The position numbers and the translations under genes were made by a program. The notes beneath the pieces were generated by a model. The model saw nothing but the letters and a program-made list of their open reading frames with translations, was not told the origin of the DNA and did no database searches. This document shows, one piece after another, positions 1-5,402 of a DNA stretch of 9,034 bases. Numbering within the stretch: the first letter of the stretch is position 1; every line of letters begins with the position of its first letter. The stretch covers positions 1-9,034 of the forward strand of contig JAYGFA010000042.1 in assembly GCA_046582115.1 (NCBI GenBank), read 5' to 3'. The DNA is from UBA11889 sp046582115 (GTDB lineage Bacteria > Pseudomonadota > Gammaproteobacteria > Pseudomonadales > Azotimanducaceae).

Positions 1-53
1 GAAAAATGACGATGAGTAGTAATGTTGCGAGTAAACGTTTCATAGTGCCAGCG

Positions 54-80
54 CTACGCCTCCCCCACCCAACCTGTCAT
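54..80 (-). repeat. Half copy of the 62-bp repeat family (copy D, inverted)
   Basis: On the minus strand this matches the right half of the repeats at 5274-5335 and 7717-7778. Two exact 9-base blocks, CTACGCCTC (54-62) and ACCTGTCAT (72-80, read on the plus strand), are kept at the same spacing to within one base. The hairpin half of the repeat is not recognisable here. It is the only copy in the opposite orientation and the only one beside the metal block instead of an ankyrin gene. Confidence 0.5.
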
Positions 81-142
81 GCCGCGTCAGAGGGCTATGT
101 CTGGTTGAGGCAATTCTTTAACCAAACCTAAATGGCGGACCA

Positions 143-234
143 GACGGGATTTGAACCCTTATCGTATGCCCTTCTGCGCCCTACTATGCCGCTAAGCCTT
201 TAGTTCAATTAACTGAACGGCACTACGAGGACCT
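143..234 (-). repeat. tRNA-sized dispersed repeat with T-arm-like motif (copy R1)
   Basis: This 92-nt element aligns over its whole length with 4929-5021, at roughly 73% identity by my hand count. The first 16 bases, GACGGGATTTGAACCC, are identical, and the block TGCCGCTAA starts 44 nt further on in both copies. On the minus strand the 16-mer reads GGGTTCAAATCCCGTC, a textbook tRNA T-arm with loop TTCAAAT. No matching 5' acceptor strand, anticodon arm or CCA end can be found, so it is not a normal tRNA gene. It could be a tRNA-derived repeat, an old attachment site or a small structured RNA. Confidence 0.6.
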
Positions 235-349
235 AAACCCACCTCCTCCACTATATCTCTCAGTGTTCATTGCAACGAAAAACAGACTTCAGTACGTTTG
301 GTTCTAAATTCGTTGGCGCAATCCATTAGAGATAAAAGAAGAGGGTCAA

Positions 350-943
350 ATGAGAAAGAAGCTTCTCGTAATTTTTTCGGCACTTTTTGCCCACTATGCA
401 ATATCCGGCGAACCCAATGCTCCCCATTCGTCATCAGAGTGGCAAATTTGGGCATATTCGACCGCTGCGCCGAATTTTCTAGGAACCAGAGCAACCATCA
501 TGTCACCGTCAAACACTATTTTACGTGAAGGAGATAATGGCTGGACCTGCATGGCCGGCAATTCCAGGCCTATGCCCAGTTCAGGCTGGAAAGATGCTCA
601 CGATGCAATGCCCGTTTGCGCGGATGCCCAGTCGTTGAAATGGATGCAAGCTTTCATGAGCGGAACAACGCCCGAGTTGGGCCACGATGGATTTATGTGG
701 ATGCTCCACGGGGACGTAGGCGAGGACAATACGACGCCCATGGTTATGAGCAAAAAAGAGGCCAAAGATCCCAGTCAATGGATCGAATCGGGGCCACACT
801 TAATGCTAATGCCCAAAGACCCACAAACAATTGCGAATCACCCTACAGACTTTATTTCGGGTGCTCCGTACGTGATGTTTCCGGGTTCTAAGTACGCCCA
901 CCTAATGATTCCTTTAAAGGACTATTACGAGTATCACGAATAG
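350..943 (+). CDS. Secreted Met/Trp/His-rich protein of unknown function
   Basis: This gene encodes a 197-residue protein that I cannot assign to a named family. Residues 1-20 are a signal peptide (MRKK, a hydrophobic core, then a small-residue end near AISG), so it should be periplasmic or secreted. The mature part has two cysteines (C67, C90) that could form a disulfide. It is rich in Met, Trp and His, with segments such as WTCMAGNSRPMP, FMWMLHGD, GPHLMLMPKDP and GAPYVMFPG. Such clusters suggest soft-metal (for example copper) binding, but that is inference. The ATG at 350 is preceded by GAGGG at 341-345, a good ribosome binding site. It converges on the outer-membrane barrel gene with only 27 bp between stop codons, and no terminator hairpin is obvious there. 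Confidence 0.85.
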   Translation: MRKKLLVIFSALFAHYAISGEPNAPHSSSEWQIWAYSTAAPNFLGTRATIMSPSNTILREGDNGWTCMAGNSRPMPSSGWKDAHDAMPVCADAQSLKWMQAFMSGTTPELGHDGFMWMLHGDVGEDNTTPMVMSKKEAKDPSQWIESGPHLMLMPKDPQTIANHPTDFISGAPYVMFPGSKYAHLMIPLKDYYEYHE

Positions 944-970
944 TTGCTTCGCGACCATTAAGTTCAAACC

Positions 971-2002
971 TCAGTTCGGAAATGCTATCTGCACACCCAC
1001 CTGAAGGACGCGGTCGGTTTCCAGTTGTGGTCCTTCAAGATCCTGCCAAACAGACCTCACGAACTCCACCGCAAGACGATGCCTATTCGTCAATCGAAGG
1101 CTCCCGCCGACCGCAATGCCCAAACTTCTACCACTGCGTAGACGGGGGTCGACTGTTGGCACCAGGTTATTCGCGAGTGCCAACGTATATCGAGGGTCCT
1201 CGCCATCAATTGCCCCCCACGCTCGATAAGTTCCCCGTATGGATAGCGATGCGATATCGCCAAATTCCCGGGCGATCCAGGCCGTTGCCTGTAGTTGATT
1301 GCCAAGACGGTAATTCTCGCGATTGTCGTTTGTGCGCACTATGGCGCTCGCCTGCCCTCCCCACGACTGTTGGCCACTCTGACGTTTATGAGTTACCGCC
1401 CCAAACAAAGCGTACGAACCGGAACCGGTTTGCATCGGGTAGGGAAGCACCATACTACCCATGGGAGTCAAGTCGCGTTGATTCAGATCACCCGAGGGAA
1501 TGGTAATACCCACGTTTGTTACCGTGGACTCATTCAGCGGCAACAAGACCGAAATCTTGAGATCTCCGAGATCACTCGACCTGGTCGTAAACGTTTCGCC
1601 CATATGGGTAACTAGATCCATGCGGTTCTTGACCCAAGGCACCATCATCATGAGCGTCGCTCGTTTGCTGGGCGCATACATCAGGCCGACCATGTGCATA
1701 GCCATTTCCATGCGGACAGGCGCCACGCTATAGCGACCAGAGCCGCTGCGAAGGATCTCCTCCAGATCCATAGAACGGGTACCGTCGCGATTGCCTGCCA
1801 TTGTCATATTCATTCGACGATAAGACAGCATCCACCCACCGTTGCTTGGCAAGTGGTCGCCCATGACACCGATTGGCGCGTAAGCATGCGATCCTCGGTG
1901 ATGCTGGCTAGTAGGATGCGAACCCTTGTGCGCCGCTGAACCCGCTGCGTGTGCTCCGAACAGAGCAATGCCGAGAACAACAACTTTGGTAACCTGAAGC
2001 AT
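971..2002 (-). CDS. Outer-membrane transporter-like beta-barrel (phenol MetA-type family)
   Basis: This gene encodes a probable 343-residue outer-membrane barrel. It resembles the 'transporter' group often matched to the MetA-pathway phenol-degradation barrel family, which in my knowledge also occurs beside copper and other metal genes. I start it at the ATG at 2002 because that gives a clean signal peptide (MLQVTKVVVLGIALFGAHAA, cut near AGSA). The reading frame is open further upstream, to 2242, but those residues are charged and overlap the DUF805 gene. A second ATG at 2050 has no ribosome binding site. The mature N-terminus has a His cluster (residues 25-39), then a Met-rich stretch (about 63-135, including MEMAMHMVGLM and LMMMVPW), then TTRSSDLGDLK. 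The rest shows alternating polar/apolar strands. The substrate is unknown; Met and His richness suits a metal role. Confidence 0.75.
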   Translation of the reverse strand: MLQVTKVVVLGIALFGAHAAGSAAHKGSHPTSQHHRGSHAYAPIGVMGDHLPSNGGWMLSYRRMNMTMAGNRDGTRSMDLEEILRSGSGRYSVAPVRMEMAMHMVGLMYAPSKRATLMMMVPWVKNRMDLVTHMGETFTTRSSDLGDLKISVLLPLNESTVTNVGITIPSGDLNQRDLTPMGSMVLPYPMQTGSGSYALFGAVTHKRQSGQQSWGGQASAIVRTNDNRENYRLGNQLQATAWIAREFGDIASLSIRGTYRAWGAIDGEDPRYTLALANNLVPTVDPRLRSGRSLGIAVGGSLRLTNRHRLAVEFVRSVWQDLEGPQLETDRVLQVGVQIAFPN

Positions 2003-2074
2003 GTTGGGCCTTGACGGTGTTCGTCGTGAAGACAGAGGTAGTTCCGACATTAACGGCTTAAGGGGAGAGTTGAT

Positions 2075-2542
2075 ATGACGTTTTCTCAATCGGTCCGCAG
2101 CGCGCTGATCGACAACTACGCAAATTTCAAAGGCACGGCCAGCCGCAGCGAATACTGGTGGTTTGCGTTGTTTTTCGTCCTGGTGATTTTCGTGGTGTCG
2201 TTCGCGCTTGGAATTGTCATTGCGATGGCAGGGTTTGGCCAAGCAGCGATCGGTATCGTGTTGGGCGTACTGCTGCTTGCGTTAATTGTGCCCACGCTTG
2301 CTGTGTGGGTAAGGCGTTGTCATGACGCAGGCCGTAGTACCGGGGAAGCCGTGGTTATCTTTGTGTTAGTCAATGTTGCGAGTCTTGCGACGCCTGTGGT
2401 CGGGGGCTTCGTCGAAGTCTCCGGTACGGTGCTAACGCTCGCCTGGGTCGTCTTTGGATTGGCCGCTTTATACAGCTTCTACTTGGCCACCAAGAAAGGG
2501 GGCGAGGTTAGTTCAACCGTGAGTGGCAGCGGTGATGGATAG
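2075..2542 (+). CDS. DUF805 family inner-membrane protein
   Basis: This 155-residue protein has the two signatures of DUF805: NYANFKGTASRSEYWWF near residues 14-30 and VRRCHDAGRS at 79-88. Four hydrophobic segments fit membrane helices at about 29-50, 54-78, 91-110 and 117-137. The tail is short and Gly/Ser-rich. The family is widespread in Proteobacteria (E. coli YhaH is a member) and its molecular function is not established. AGGGGAG at 2061-2067 lies at good spacing from the ATG at 2075. The gene is divergent from the outer-membrane barrel, with 72 bp between the start codons, so the two may share a control region. A link to metal handling rests only on position. Confidence 0.9.
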   Translation: MTFSQSVRSALIDNYANFKGTASRSEYWWFALFFVLVIFVVSFALGIVIAMAGFGQAAIGIVLGVLLLALIVPTLAVWVRRCHDAGRSTGEAVVIFVLVNVASLATPVVGGFVEVSGTVLTLAWVVFGLAALYSFYLATKKGGEVSSTVSGSGDG

Positions 2543-2691
2543 TAGTCCGGCTTAGCGGTGATGCGCAGCGTCCACCAATTCGAGTGGATCTGACTGTTAC
2601 ATTTCGCTGCCTCGAGTTCATCGAGATAGTTTTTTACGACCCTGGCAAACTCTTTGCTATCTATTCTCGGTAGCAACAGGCTGATCTTCAA
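2479..2691 (-). CDS. Possible small ORF downstream of the thioredoxin-like gene (weak)
   Basis: A 70-codon frame starts with TTG at 2691, 5 nt after the stop of the thioredoxin-like gene, and runs to 2479. Its last 64 bp lie antisense to the end of the DUF805 gene. The part in the otherwise empty 2543-2691 gap reads like protein (for example RVVKNYLDELEAAK and NWWTLRITAK). The frame stays open upstream without an ATG. No strong ribosome binding site is seen. It may be a real fourth gene of the operon, the remnant of a longer gene, or chance. I do not recognise a family. Confidence 0.2.
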   Translation of the reverse strand: MKISLLLPRIDSKEFARVVKNYLDELEAAKCNSQIHSNWWTLRITAKPDYYPSPLPLTVELTSPPFLVAK

Positions 2692-2696
2692 ATTGC

Positions 2697-2966
2697 CTAG
2701 CTCAGTGGTTGGCCAATACCCGCGCGACGTAGCGTATCCTCGTCGATGCCGCGCCCAGAGCAGCAGTCAGCCAACTGTCCCTCAACAGCCACGGCTGGTA
2801 CTGACGCTACGCCCAGTTTTCGTGCGCGCTCGGCAACAGCCGCATCCTGCATATCCAGAATACTGATTTCACACGATGGGCAGGCCATCTGGGTCACCAG
2901 ATCAATCGTCTCCTGGCAAACAGGACAGCCAGCACTGAATATCTCAATCTGTCTTTTGGAAGCCAT
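2697..2966 (-). CDS. Thioredoxin/glutaredoxin-like CPVC protein of the metal operon
   Basis: This gene encodes an 89-residue cytoplasmic thioredoxin-fold protein. It starts with a beta strand (QIEIFSAG) and the redox motif CPVC at residues 14-17. Further in is a cis-proline strand (SVPAVAV, P57), as expected for the fold. It has extra cysteine pairs, CPSC at 29-32 and CC at 68-69, which simple glutaredoxins lack and which suit metal binding or relay. AAGGAG lies just upstream of the ATG at 2966. The start lies 23 bp inside the end of the MerC-like gene, so the two are translationally coupled. Small thioredoxin-like proteins of this kind occur in mercury-resistance-type clusters, where they may reduce or hand on metal-loaded cysteines. 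That role is inferred here. Confidence 0.85.
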   Translation of the reverse strand: MASKRQIEIFSAGCPVCQETIDLVTQMACPSCEISILDMQDAAVAERARKLGVASVPAVAVEGQLADCCSGRGIDEDTLRRAGIGQPLS

Positions 2967-3396
2967 ATTGCACTCCTTGTTTGAGTGATTTAGTTAGGAC
3001 AGGGGTGGATGACCGGGAGGGCCATATGTTCCACAGCGAAGCACCGACGAGCAGCCCAGCACTTAGATATAACCCGATTTCGGTCTCAAAGATGAATTTC
3101 CCGACTAGGACACCGAGGGCGCCCAGAACGCCAAGCCAGAACGGTCCATAACCGCGCCGTGCGCTGGCACGGAAAGCAAGTGCCCACAGCGTGACCCCAA
3201 GGAAGACCGCCACCGTGGGCAGCAAAAAGGGGGTGTAGTCTACGAAGCCGATGCCAGCCGAACTCAACAGCGCGGTATATGCGGGCCAGCAGACTGGACA
3301 GGTCAGTTTCGGCAGCAACGCGACACCCACCGATGGGAGCGCGGCAATCTCCCACCCTTTTGGGCTACTTCCAGCTAGTTTAGCTTGGTCATCCAC
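2944..3396 (-). CDS. MerC-like membrane protein (putative metal transporter)
   Basis: This gene encodes a 150-residue inner-membrane protein with about four hydrophobic segments (roughly residues 17-30, 37-75, 84-103 and 107-126). The motif LPKLTCPVCWPAY carries a CPVC pair (C33, C36) at the edge of the first helices. MerC mercury transporters likewise have a cysteine pair in the first membrane region, so I call it MerC-like; the match is by pattern only. The frame is open to 3558, but those extra residues overlap the GDCCVxC gene out of frame. I choose the GTG at 3396, which overlaps the upstream stop (GTGGATGA). That start gives tight coupling and the family's usual length of about 140-150 residues. 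It would bring Hg(II) or another soft metal into the cytoplasm, or bind it at the membrane. Confidence 0.7.
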   Translation of the reverse strand: MDDQAKLAGSSPKGWEIAALPSVGVALLPKLTCPVCWPAYTALLSSAGIGFVDYTPFLLPTVAVFLGVTLWALAFRASARRGYGPFWLGVLGALGVLVGKFIFETEIGLYLSAGLLVGASLWNIWPSRSSTPVLTKSLKQGVQYGFQKTD

Positions 3397-3604
3397 AACA
3401 CTTTCTGTCTTGTTGAATCGGCGGACACGGAACGTCACCAAAGGAACAATAGACACAACAGTCGCCCTGGAACGGTCGTAACAACTCACCGCAACGTTTA
3501 CAGTCATAGAAGAATTGGCAGGCGTCCATCGGCATTTCTTCTTTCTCGGTACGCCCACACTTCGGACACGTGATAGTTGAATAATGTTCGATTACTTCGC
3601 TCAT
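3389..3604 (-). CDS. GDCCVxC domain protein
   Basis: This 71-residue cysteine-rich protein has 11 cysteines. An N-terminal CPKC (13-16), C29 and CKRC (35-38) look like a zinc-ribbon-type knuckle. They are followed by the diagnostic GDCCVYC (47-53), SFGDVPCPPIQ (54-64) and a terminal CC (69-70). The GDCCVxC family is known as '(seleno)protein' because some members have selenocysteine at the last position of the motif; here it is cysteine (C53). It is the first gene of the MerR-controlled operon and overlaps the MerC-like gene by 8 bp. Its ATG is 6 nt after a -10 box, so the transcript is probably leaderless and no Shine-Dalgarno is expected. A metal-binding or redox role is inferred from the cysteines and neighbours; the biochemical function is not known to me. 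Confidence 0.85.
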   Translation of the reverse strand: MSEVIEHYSTITCPKCGRTEKEEMPMDACQFFYDCKRCGELLRPFQGDCCVYCSFGDVPCPPIQQDRKCCG

Positions 3605-3610
3605 GAAGCC

Positions 3611-3641
3611 ATTGTACTATCTGTAGTAGCTACAGGTTCAA
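3611..3641 (-). promoter_or_regulatory. MerR-type promoter/operator with 19-bp spacer
   Basis: On the minus strand a -35 TTGAAC (3641-3636) and a -10 TACAAT (3616-3611) are 19 bp apart. Ordinary sigma-70 promoters have about 17 bp; a 19-20 bp spacer is the hallmark of promoters that MerR proteins untwist. The spacer holds a perfect 15-bp dyad, CTGTAG-TAG-CTACAG (3621-3635). The dyad resembles the half-sites I know for CadR/PbrR-type operators. It should switch on the GDCCVxC/MerC-like/thioredoxin operon. It also lies upstream of the regulator gene, so autoregulation is expected. A weak plus-strand -10 (TACTAT, 3615-3620) could serve the regulator gene. Confidence 0.75.
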
Positions 3642-3670
3642 GGGCGGTTACCCACGTGTCCAACAATCGA

Positions 3671-4072
3671 ATGACGATCGGAAAAGTTGCCGCGCAAACT
3701 GGCTGCAACATCGAGACGATCCGCTTCTACGAAAAAGAGTGCCTGCTACCAAAGCCTGAACGTACCGATGGCGGCCACAGGCTCTATACGGAAGTCCAGA
3801 TCGACAGACTTATCTTCATCAGGCGGAGCCGCGAACTCGGATTCTCGATGAGCGAAGTCCGACAGCTCTTGTCGTTGGTCGATGGTGAGGAAGTCTCGTG
3901 CGAATCAGTTAAGGCCATCGCAGAAATACACTTGAGAGATATTCGCACCAAGATTGCTGATCTCAAGAAGATGGAGCACTCACTGAAAGACCTGTCAGAT
4001 CAGTGTTCCGGTGTTGATGCGCCTGAGTGCCCCATCATCGATGGGTTAATGCCACATCAAATGGACAGATAG
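3671..4072 (+). CDS. MerR-family heavy-metal sensor regulator (probably Hg or related soft metal)
   Basis: From the ATG at 3671 this is a 133-residue DNA-binding regulator. The N-terminal winged helix-turn-helix has the classic TIGKVAAQTGCNIETIRFYEK and GGHRLYTEVQIDRL, and continues with FIRRSRELGFSMSEVRQLL. A long dimer helix follows (AEIHLRDIRTKIADLKKMEHSL). Three cysteines fit the metal site of Hg-sensing MerR proteins: one at the start of the dimer helix (VSCESV) and a pair in the C-terminal loop (QCSGVDAPECPII). The spacing of that pair is 8; MerR of Tn501 has 9, and PbrR has a similar arrangement. The ligand is therefore not certain. A GTG at 3656 (giving MSNNR before MTIGK) is a possible start, with AAGGG 11 nt upstream. 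The frame back to 3584 would cross the operator and is rejected. It is divergent from the operon it should control and 8 bp upstream of the cytochrome gene. Confidence 0.85.
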   Translation: MTIGKVAAQTGCNIETIRFYEKECLLPKPERTDGGHRLYTEVQIDRLIFIRRSRELGFSMSEVRQLLSLVDGEEVSCESVKAIAEIHLRDIRTKIADLKKMEHSLKDLSDQCSGVDAPECPIIDGLMPHQMDR

Positions 4073-4080
4073 AGGGATTT

Positions 4081-4779
4081 ATGAAGATTGTTGCAACGCT
4101 CCTAAGCGTCATCACTATCAGTGTTCTAGGTGCAGTTGGAGTTGCCTACTCCGGAATTTACAGCGTCAGCGCTTTGGATTCGCACAACGGGCTGATTCAT
4201 TGGTTACTTTCAACCACGTCACACGCGTCGGTAGAACGGCGTGCCAAAGACATACAAGTACCGGATCTGGATAGAGATTCCCTTGTTGATGCTGGAGTGA
4301 ATGATTTCGACAAAATGTGTGTCGACTGTCATGGGGCGCCAGGGAAAACACCGACTGCCGTAGGTCAGGGACTAAACCCATCGGCACCGGACTTGGCGGA
4401 ATCCGCCGAGTATATGACACCCGCTGAGCTTTTTTGGGTCACCAAAAATGGCATCAAAATGACTGGCATGCCGGCATGGGGTGCAACTCATGACGATGAC
4501 GCATTGTGGCCGGTCGTAGCTTTCATGACAGTGTTACCCACGCTCGACGCGCAGGCCTATGAAGCTTTGTTGGTAGATGCTGAAGGGATGGGGCACCACG
4601 ACTCAAGTGAAGTAAGTCACGATGAAACATCCGCCAACGATCACCAAGAGAATATTGAGGTCGATCAGGCTGAAGTCGCAGAGCACGATCACTCGACCCA
4701 CAGCCACAATGAAAATCCCTCATTAGCTGAACCGAACGACGAGGAAGAGGAACACGGCAATGACGATCACGAGCACTAA
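4081..4779 (+). CDS. Membrane-anchored periplasmic cytochrome c with His/acid-rich tail
   Basis: This 232-residue protein has an N-terminal hydrophobic segment (about 4-27) that is a signal or anchor helix. A class I cytochrome c domain follows. Haem attachment is CVDCH at residues 80-84, and the likely axial methionine is in KMTGMPAWG (M130, less likely M127). After the haem domain ends near residue 160, a roughly 65-residue tail holds 11 histidines and many Asp/Glu, ending DDHEH. Such a tail is unusual for a small cytochrome and could bind metal ions. The ATG at 4081 has GAGG at 4072-4075, close for a ribosome binding site. The gene lies 8 bp after the regulator stop, so the two are very probably cotranscribed. 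Electron transfer linked to metal reduction or oxidation in the periplasm is a reasonable inference, with no partner reductase visible. Confidence 0.85.
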   Translation: MKIVATLLSVITISVLGAVGVAYSGIYSVSALDSHNGLIHWLLSTTSHASVERRAKDIQVPDLDRDSLVDAGVNDFDKMCVDCHGAPGKTPTAVGQGLNPSAPDLAESAEYMTPAELFWVTKNGIKMTGMPAWGATHDDDALWPVVAFMTVLPTLDAQAYEALLVDAEGMGHHDSSEVSHDETSANDHQENIEVDQAEVAEHDHSTHSHNENPSLAEPNDEEEEHGNDDHEH

Positions 4780-4804
4780 TGCGATTACAAGGAAAGTTTT
4801 ACGG

Positions 4805-4924
4805 ATGAATAGCAAGCGACTTCTGATCATCTCTAAAGCTATTTATGTCGTTGCCACTGATTCCCATCGGGCAAATACAGAGTACAACCCTACGGCGTCG
4901 ACATTGCTCGTCGCGTCGTATTAG
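4805..4924 (+). pseudogene. Possible truncated secreted-protein fragment (weak)
   Basis: A 39-residue frame starts with MNSKRLLIISKAIYVVA, which looks like the opening of a signal or anchor peptide. It stops at TAG 4922-4924, right at the edge of repeat R2 at 4929. AAGGAAAG lies about 9-15 nt upstream of the ATG, a passable ribosome binding site. It may be the 5' remnant of a third gene of the regulator-cytochrome operon, interrupted at the repeat. It is short enough to be chance. Confidence 0.2.
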
Positions 4925-4928
4925 TGCG

Positions 4929-5021
4929 GACGGGATTTGAACCCGTATTGTGTGGCTCTCTACGCCCTCCTGTGCCGCTAAACCCATGATTCCATTAGAT
5001 AGGCCGGCGCTAGGAGGAGCT
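4929..5021 (-). repeat. tRNA-sized dispersed repeat with T-arm-like motif (copy R2)
   Basis: Second copy of the element at 143-234, in the same orientation and 4,786 bp away. Over the first 53 nt the two agree at about 44 positions, and the last 17 nt agree at 14. The minus strand of 4930-4946 forms a perfect 5-bp T-arm stem (ACGGG/CCCGT) around the loop TTCAAAT; the R1 copy has one mismatch in this stem. GTGCCGC (4972-4978) is the reverse complement of GCGGCAC (5024-5030), so a larger fold is possible. No complete tRNA cloverleaf can be drawn. Confidence 0.6.
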
Positions 5022-5273
5022 GGGCGGCACGGAACTTGGATCAAAAGTTGGACGGTGGTCCGGTATGCGAGCCGATCTGTTGGAACGCCGGGCGTTGTTA
5101 ATGCAGAGGTAAGCGGACTACGCGATGGGTACGTTCATACCGGAAGTGCCTAGTTAGTTCGGCTCTTGCCGATTGTGGACGACACAAAGCGTTTCCCGCT
5201 TTCTAAACCGACCCACGGTGACCCTATCACCAGTTCGGGGTACCCAGCTACATTAGTAGAGCGTCTGCAATTT

Positions 5274-5335
5274 GAGTAGGTTTTGGATGTGAACCAAGCT
5301 CAAGGACAATGACAGGTTTCGGCGAGAGGCGTAGG
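5274..5335 (+). repeat. 62-bp dispersed repeat, copy A
   Basis: This copy differs from 7717-7778 at only 7 of 62 positions by hand count, with no gaps. Its left half forms a hairpin, TTTGG-ATGTGAA-CCAAG (5282-5298), inside an outer GAG/CTC pair. Its right half is the conserved block ACAGGTTTCGGCGAGAGGC. It lies about 70 bp beyond the 3' end of the minus-strand ankyrin gene. Confidence 0.75.
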
Positions 5336-5402
5336 TTCGAAACGATTGTCCCGCCAAGATTCGTGCAAATCCTCGGGCCGTTGAGAGCAAGAATTTTTCA
5401 AC

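Larger units (their letters stand above)
1..349. other. Non-coding left flank carrying two repeat copies
   Basis: No convincing gene is seen before the ATG at 350. The stretch holds an inverted half copy of the 62-bp repeat family (54-80) and the first copy of the tRNA-sized repeat (143-234). A 41-codon reading frame from an ATG at 6 to a TAA at 129-131 runs straight through the half repeat. It has no visible ribosome binding site, so I do not call it. A small inverted repeat, GTTCA (203-207) with TGAAC (214-218), sits inside the second repeat. I see no clear sigma-70 promoter for the 350 gene. Confidence 0.5.
4780..5402. other. 623-bp non-coding stretch with two repeat copies
   Basis: No credible gene is seen. 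A 39-codon frame (4805-4924, MNSKRLLIISKAIYVVA...) begins 26 bp after the cytochrome stop with a signal-like start. It ends exactly where the second tRNA-sized repeat begins and may be a gene fragment cut by it. The stretch then holds that repeat (4929-5021) and the first full 62-bp repeat (5274-5335). Between them, 5030-5270 shows only small inverted repeats, such as AACGCCGGGCGTT near 5082-5096. I can assign no function to that part. Confidence 0.5.

Noticed and set aside
6..131. 41-codon frame at the left edge
   Set aside because: It runs through the inverted repeat half and has no ribosome binding site or recognisable protein features.
143..235. A tRNA gene on the minus strand
   Set aside because: The T-arm motif is good, but no complementary acceptor strand, anticodon arm or CCA end is found, and one T-stem pair is mismatched.
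982..1939. Several plus-strand frames opposite the barrel gene
   Set aside because: They are antisense to a coherent outer-membrane protein and have no protein-like pattern of their own.
2003..2242. N-terminal extension of the outer-membrane barrel gene
   Set aside because: The extra residues are charged, would bury the signal peptide, and overlap the DUF805 gene antisense.
3397..3558. N-terminal extension of the MerC-like protein
   Set aside because: It overlaps the well-supported GDCCVxC gene out of frame; the GTG at 3396 gives coupling and normal family length.
3584..3670. N-terminal extension of the MerR regulator from 3584
   Set aside because: It would translate through the operator and the start of the divergent gene, and family members begin near MTIGK.
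4925..5030. A tRNA gene on the minus strand
   Set aside because: The T-arm is perfect, but the acceptor partner (AGTGCGG) is absent at the expected distance and no D or anticodon arm folds.
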